Below, piece by piece: positions 58,398-64,000 of a stretch of DNA of 64,000 nucleotides. The notes under the pieces were generated by a model. It was not told the origin of the DNA, searched no databases, and worked only from the letters and a program-made list of their open reading frames with translations. How positions within the stretch are numbered: position 1 is the stretch's first letter; the number at the start of each line of letters is the position of its first letter. A program made the translations under genes and the position numbers. This stretch comes from Trematomus loennbergii (Eukaryota > Chordata > Actinopteri > Perciformes > Nototheniidae): NCBI GenBank assembly GCA_012861695.1, contig JAAOOA010000061.1:419001-483000 (forward strand), in the 5' to 3' direction.

Positions 58398-58838
58398 GTA
58401 GAAGTACTCAGATCTTGTACTAAAAGTAGAAGTACTCAGATCTTGTAGTAAAAGTAGAAGTACTCAGATCTTGTACTAAAAGTAGAAGTACTCAGATCTT
58501 GTAGTAAAAGTAGAAGTACTCAGATCTTGTAGTAAAAGTAGAAGTACTCCGATCTTGTAGTAAAAGTGGAAGTACTCAGATCTTGTAGTAAAAGTAGAAG
58601 TACTCAGATCTTGTAGTAAAAGTAGAAGTACTCCGATCTTGTAGTAAAAGTGGAAGTACTCAGATCTTGTAGTAGAAGTACTCAGATCTTGTAGTAAAAG
58701 TAGAAGTACTCAGATCTAGTAGTAAAAGTAGAAGTACTCAGATCTTGTAGTAAAAGTAGAAGTACTCCGATCTTGTAGTAGAAGTACTCAGATCTTGTAG
58801 TAAAAGTAGAGTACTCAGATCTTGTAGTAAAAGTAGAC
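58398..58838. repeat. 28-bp minisatellite, copy 2
   Basis: Same unit as 35415-35872, about 16 units, with private variants (AGTACTCCGATCTTG, AAAGTGGAAG) that recur in a two- to three-unit pattern. Array lengths and variant order differ from copy 1. Confidence 0.95.
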
Positions 58839-59225
58839 AAAGTTTATTAGGGGGAGCGGCAAAATTAATTAATAGTTACTTTAAAATATTTGTACAATAA
58901 CCAACGATCAGCAGGTATGGGAGGTTTCACATTTGTATTTTTAGAGTTTGAATTCAACTCTCAGGGCATACATAAGAAATAATGTATATATCGATTCAAA
59001 TCTCCAATAATAATAATAAATACAAATAACAACAATAATAATTGAATCAATACAATTTAAAAAGTCAAATAACGAGATTAATTTATAATTAAAAAATAGA
59101 AAAACACATACTGTAGCATTAATAAAATAAAAATAGGAAAATACAAATTAGAGTAAAATAAATAAAGATATCAAAACATGACATTTAACGTGAAATAAAA
59201 GAGATAGCATTTGTGAAAATAAAAT

Positions 59226-60755
59226 GTAAAGGTCACCTAATATGCAAAATCCACTTCTTCATGTCTCTTCTACATCAACATGTGTCCCCTCTTCTTCCTG
59301 TCTCTTCTACATCAACATGTGTCCCTCTTCTTCATGTCTCTTCTACATCAACATGTGTCTCCTCTTCTTCATGTCTCTTCTTCATCAACATGTGTCCCCT
59401 CTTCTTCATGTCTCTTCTACATCAACATGTGTCCCCTCTTCTTCATGTCTCTTCTACATCAACATGTGTCCCCTCTTCTTCATGTCTCTTCTACATCAAC
59501 ATGTGTCCCCTCTTCTTCATGTCTCTTCTACATCAACATGTGTCCCCTCTTCTTCATGTCTCTTCTACATCAACATGTGTCCCCTCTTCTTCATGTCTCT
59601 TCTACATCAACATGTGTCCCCTCTTCTTCATGTCTCTTCAACATCAACATGTGTCCCCTCTTCTTCATGTCTCTTCTACATCAACATGTGTCCCCTCTTC
59701 TTCATGTCTGTTCTACATCAACATGTGTCCCCTCTTCCTCATGTCTCATCTACATCAACATGTGTCCCCTCTTCACGTCTCTTCTACATCACAATGTGTC
59801 CCCTCTTCTCATGTCTCTTCTACATCACATGTGTCCCCTCTTCTTCATGTCTCTTCTACATCACATGTGTCCCCTCTTCTCCATGTCTCTTCTACATCAC
59901 ATGTGTCCCCTCTTCTTCATGTCTCTTCTACATCAACATGTGTCCCCTCTTCTCCATGTCTCTTCTACATCAATGTGTCCCCTCTTCTTCATGTCTCTTC
60001 TACATCAACATGTGTCCCCTCTTCTTCATGTCTCTTCTACATCACATGTGTCCCCTCTTCTCCATGTCTCTTCTACATCACAATGTGTCCCCTCTTCTTC
60101 ATGTCTCTTCTACATCACAATGTGTCCCCTCTTCTTCATGTCTCTTCTACATCAACATGTGTCCCCTCTTCTTCATGTCTCTTCTACATCAACATGTGTC
60201 CCCTCTTCTTCATGTCTCTTCTACATCAACATGTGTCCCCTCTTCTTCATGTCTCTTCTACATCAACATGTGTCCCCTCTTCTTCATGTCTCTTCTACAT
60301 CACCATGTGTCCCCTCTGTGTAAAGACACTCTGAAAGTTTCAGGAACAAAGATTCTCTCTCTTTTTGTCCTGATCCATTTCTATAAAAACCTGTCTGAAA
60401 ATGAGCTGATCAGATTTTGGCCACTTTATGATGTCATAACGATTTCTTGGCTTGAGTAACCATTAGCCAATCAGCAACCAAGGTAACCCCCCCCCCACCT
60501 TATCACCTGAATCTCCTCCTAGAGCACCATTGTGTTCTTTGTAACCAAATCTCTCAGAGGGGCGTGGGGAGGGGCTCCTTATTTTCATCTAAAGAAACAG
60601 ACAGAGAATCAGCACTTTGAAACAGGGCTGAAACAGAGGGGATTATGGGTAATGCTGCAATGATCTGTTTGGTGTTTCAGCCAATCAGAGACAGGTTCTG
60701 TATATATCTGAGACCTGTAATATATTGATGAAAAACAGGTATAGGGGACCTTTAA
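59226..60755. mobile_element. TTAA-type MITE, copy H, expanded
   Basis: Duplicate of copy F. The left TTAA has mutated to GTAA; the right end is GGTATAGGGGACCT-TTAA. Unlike F it keeps the full interior after the array (ACTCTGAAAGTTTCAGGAAC through ATTTTCATCTAAAGAAACAG), matching copies C and D in inverse orientation. Confidence 0.92.
59253..60317. repeat. 37-bp minisatellite inside MITE H, about 29 units
   Basis: Longest of the three 37-bp arrays. The middle (59755-60125) is rich in units missing one or more bases (ACATCACATGTG, ACATCACAATGTG, ATCAATGTG). Apparent proteins of 347-405 residues in three plus frames are repeat read-through. Confidence 0.95.
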
Positions 60756-61001
60756 GTAAAAATGTATTAAAAAAAATGTTCCAAAAAATATTTAAATGCG
60801 TCAGTGAGATCAGTTTAGGAAAAAAGAGAAGATTGACACAACTATACTTTATTTTGAAGTAAAGGTACGATTGTTATGTCGAGTAAATGTTTTCACCACA
60901 ACAACAAACACAGGATATAGTAACGTTTCACAGTTTCCTGGACTTTAACACGCTGTGACATGTCGCTGCTGATCTGATTTCTGTTATCTGTGTCTGTTCA
61001 G

Positions 61002-61005
61002 ATGA
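61002..61005 (+). pseudogene. Duplicated fam174c terminal exon (acceptor plus stop)
   Basis: In copy 2 of the duplication, TCTGTTCAG is followed by ATGAGTGTCGTCCCCTGAAG, identical to fam174c exon 3 at 38671. Only the last Arg base and TGA are coding; the 3' UTR follows. Exon 2 is absent upstream. It could act as an alternative last exon only by splicing across about 22 kb. Confidence 0.7.
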
Positions 61006-63245
61006 GTGTCGTCCCCTGAAGGATCAGAGGAGTGTTTACGGTCAGCTGATTATTGATTATCAATCACAAAGAGAGAGAGGAGAGGATTGACCAAAGACTG
61101 CTGAGGAGGAGGAAGAGGACGAGGACGAGGAAGAGGACCAAACTGTTATAGAAGATTTAAGCCAAAGCTGCTCGATGAACCCAAGCAGGATAATCATAAT
61201 TTTTTTTAACGGTGGTTTGGATAGTAGATGAGTTTGTGGGAGAAGCAGACCTTTCTGTGGATGATTATGAAAAATCACTTTTTTGTTATTATTATTATTA
61301 TTATTATTATTTCAAAGAGTCTTTTTCCGCTCTTCCTGTGTGCTTGAACTACTGCAAACTGATTCCAGACCAGCTGATAAACATGCAGTGTGACTCGGGT
61401 TTGGATGTTTTTTTTGTATATCCACATTCCTTTAATTCCTGCCATCTTATAAAGGTGGCGTGCTCAAACTAAAACATAGTGTGATTCCGGTTTGTTTCCA
61501 CCTGTTGTTTGGAACAAAGAAGTCTCCTAAAGCGTGTCAAATAAACCTGAATCATCTCGGTAACAATGCACCTCCAAACTCCATTCATAAATCCAGCAAT
61601 TTGATGCTTACACTCTCACCCGCGGGAGTTCATATGCTATAAAATGTTATTTATGTTTTCTATAATTTAAGCGCTCTCTCGTGTCAATTCAGGATGCTTC
61701 TTATCCTCCACATTTGTTTTAGCTTCTCAATTAACTGTCAATTTGGAGATTTGTTCAGCAGTGTCATGAGAAGAACAGTAATGTGCCTTATATCTCCTGT
61801 ATGTGGAGCAAAAAATATCACACCAAATTCCATTTAAAAAGTCATTTAACGCTTTCTCTTCCTAAGTGTGAGAAATGGGATCTGTGTGTTATCTCAAACA
61901 CACAAAGCAAATACAGAAAGTTGCCACGTTGGCGATCTGCAGAAATCCAGGTCGTAGTTCACATGTGTAAGAATAAACCAAAAAGATACACACTCGGCAG
62001 ATTTCATTCGATTCGTCAGCAGGATTCGTTTTTTTTAGGGACACTCGGTGGAAAGACAAGTTATGTCTCTTTACATTTTGAAGTATATCCGAATTAAATG
62101 CGTTAATTTTCATTCATAAAGCCTTATTTTTGTAATTATAACACCACTTCATCTCTCAGATATAATGTTGGATCATAGTGTGAAAAGGAACATATATATG
62201 GATAAGATAATTGACCAAAGTTGTTATAATCCACCATTGCATTTTGCTTTTAGGGTTTTTTAAGAAGCTATCTCTGCAGAAAAAGACTCTGGAGGTGATT
62301 GAGATTATATATACGAGTATTATCTGGCCCCGAAAAGGTGGTTTGCTTATTTTCCTTATAGCTTCAGTTCACATTACAGTTAAGCAGAAATAGCTTTTGT
62401 TACCAATCATAGGAAACACTGCTGAATTTAAAGCCGAATAAATATCAATTTATTATTTGCATTTTCCACATGTTGTATTCTTGCCTGTAAACAATATTCA
62501 TATTGTTGTGTTCAGCTCTTCACCCACTATAACGCTCTCAGGTTTCGTGTTCAAATAATCCCGAGACTTTAAAAAGATGTACACATTTGTAAAAAAGTAC
62601 ATGTAGGAATCTCTCTGATGTCTTTCATTTGTTTAAATGGAAATAAGGAGAGACACTTTTCCTCTGCTGGGATGCCAAAGTTTCATTTCTACAACATTGA
62701 ACATTTTTGAGACAATTTCTAAAATAAAAATATTTTCTGAAGTTCTCTGTGTGTGTGTGTGTTTGTGGAAAACTAAAAGAATAAAACCATTTTAGATTGC
62801 AATTTATAATATCAGGGTATATGCAGGAATCCTGAAGTCAAATGTAATACTTTTTAAGACCCTTTCCATACATTTTAAGACCTCATCGCCACTTCGAGTT
62901 TTAACCGGTTACATTGGCGACACACTTTACCTCACATTGACTATATACAGGGTTCTTACACCTTTTCCAAAGTCAAATTCAAGCACTTTTCAAGCATTTT
63001 CAAGGTGTATTTCAAGCTTTCAAGCATCTTACAGCTGTTGTAAATTACATATTTATATACACATACTTATCCTCAAATGATTATTTCCCTACCTCACATT
63101 AAATCAGATGTTCTTTATGCTATAAACAACCAAATGTGTGTTTCGTGATAGCATTCTGCATGCGGATGATAAATTAAAGAAAAAGAAAACAAAGTGTAAT
63201 ATTTCAAAATGAGTGACCCCTCTGTAAGTAGACTGGGCATCCCAT

Positions 63246-64000
63246 TAACCTCTTAAGCCCTGAGCCTGTTTTTCAGGTCTCAGGCTCGAAAATGACATTC
63301 CCAGAACAAATGACCATATCTTCCCTTCTAAAAGGGTTAAATTAATAATCTTTGTTCTCAAAGTAATGATAAACCTGTGAGTTGGATGTAGAAAAGTCAG
63401 AATCAATATAGATGTTTTTTATTTTAAAGAAAATTCAGATTTTACATAGTAAAAAACTGTAAATTATAGTGTCCGTCCAAACATTTTGTTGTACTTATAG
63501 TGAAAACTACCCTTGGATGATGGGTTAGTAGACTAAGGCGCCGTTTACACGAGGAGAAAACTGCTTGTATCTGCATAGTTTCGCGTGCGTATAGCCCTAT
63601 TATTTACACGAGGCCGATAGAAACTGACCCCACAAACGATAACGGGTCCCAAGGTGGATAGATTTGCAAACGAAACGCTCTGGGGGTCAACCGAGTCCGT
63701 GTAATCACCTCTATACGAATATTTCCTGAAAAAATAGCGATAGCCCCACCTCTCCCCGCCTCTGCTGCTCACTGCTGTAGCAACTATCAAAAATAGCTGT
63801 GTTAATTAAACGCACAAGGGGTTCTTGAATGAAATAATATTATAAAAGGCAAACCAGAATTGTTAACGCCCAATATACTCCTTAAACAAAATAAACAGAG
63901 TCAGATTTCATGCATTGATCCATTATATTGACAATTTTCCAGCCAAACAACACAAACAAAATTAAACAGTCCGCTCTGCGATACACCAAACTTGTCTTTA
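63246..64000. other. Probable DNA-transposon sequence cut by the window end
   Basis: Where copy 2 departs from copy 1 the sequence begins TTAACCTCTTAAGCCCTGAG, with a short inverted block (GAGCCTGTTTTTCAGGTCTC). A second unit near 63535 (GGCGCCGTTTACACGAGGAG ... TTATTTACACGAGG) looks like another element. No right-hand end is visible, so the class is open. Confidence 0.4.

Larger units (their letters stand above)
58342..63245. repeat. Segmental duplication, copy 2
   Basis: Second copy of 35368-40910 in the same orientation, about 23 kb away. It retains the 28-bp array, the AT-rich stretch, the expanded MITE and the 2.5-kb 3' part, including the fam174c exon 3 acceptor and stop (CTGTTCAG-ATGAGTG at 61002). 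It lacks the 1.28 kb with fam174c exon 2: the array joins directly to GACAAAGTTTATTAGGGGGA. Identity ends at GGGCATCCCAT. Confidence 0.95.

Overview
This is a percomorph-type teleost fish nuclear window. The evidence is long introns with canonical GT/AG ends, a fish-type NLR (FISNA-NACHT with serial SLKSD exons), L2 and hAT/piggyBac-like repeats, abundant (GT)n and very large minisatellites. No bacterial or viral gene organisation is seen. The species cannot be named from the sequence.

Layout. (1) At 986-2345 (+) a three-exon gene encodes a small secreted protein with one immunoglobulin C1-type domain. It is most like an Ig light-chain constant domain and may have a J-like strand before it. 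(2) 7841-31513 (-) is camk4, calcium/calmodulin-dependent kinase IV, in 11 coding exons. Its introns hold a 57-bp, a 37-bp and a 72-bp minisatellite, a (GAA)n tract, several microsatellites, a candidate solo LTR and many TTAA-bounded MITEs. A GC-rich, CCAAT-containing flank (31514-32290) is the likely promoter. (3) 34613-38674 (+) is fam174c, a three-exon single-pass membrane protein gene with an apparent 1-nt frameshift in exon 1. (4) 42-46 kb holds a hAT transposon nested inside an older hAT-type element, both with target-site duplications. (5) 46439-56200 (-) is an NLR gene with a RING-type finger, NACHT and LRR exons, broken by many small frameshifts. An L2 retrotransposon, itself hit by a hAT element, sits in one intron. 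(6) 57720-57829 (-) is the last exon of a CART neuropeptide gene with a 2-nt insertion. (7) 58342-63245 is a second, highly similar copy of 35368-40910. It carries the fam174c terminal exon but lacks exon 2.

Themes. Eight MITEs bounded by TTAA share AGGT(C)CCC-type inverted ends. Two have empty-site paralogues inside this same window, which demonstrates TTAA target use. One internal spot of this family has expanded into minisatellites in several copies. Small indels break nearly every gene (camk4 exon 6 donor, fam174c, cart, NLR, hAT), so base-level assembly error must be excluded before any of them is called a pseudogene.

The genes do not form an operon-like unit. They are independent loci: an Ig-domain protein and an NLR (immune), a signalling kinase, a membrane protein and a neuropeptide exon.
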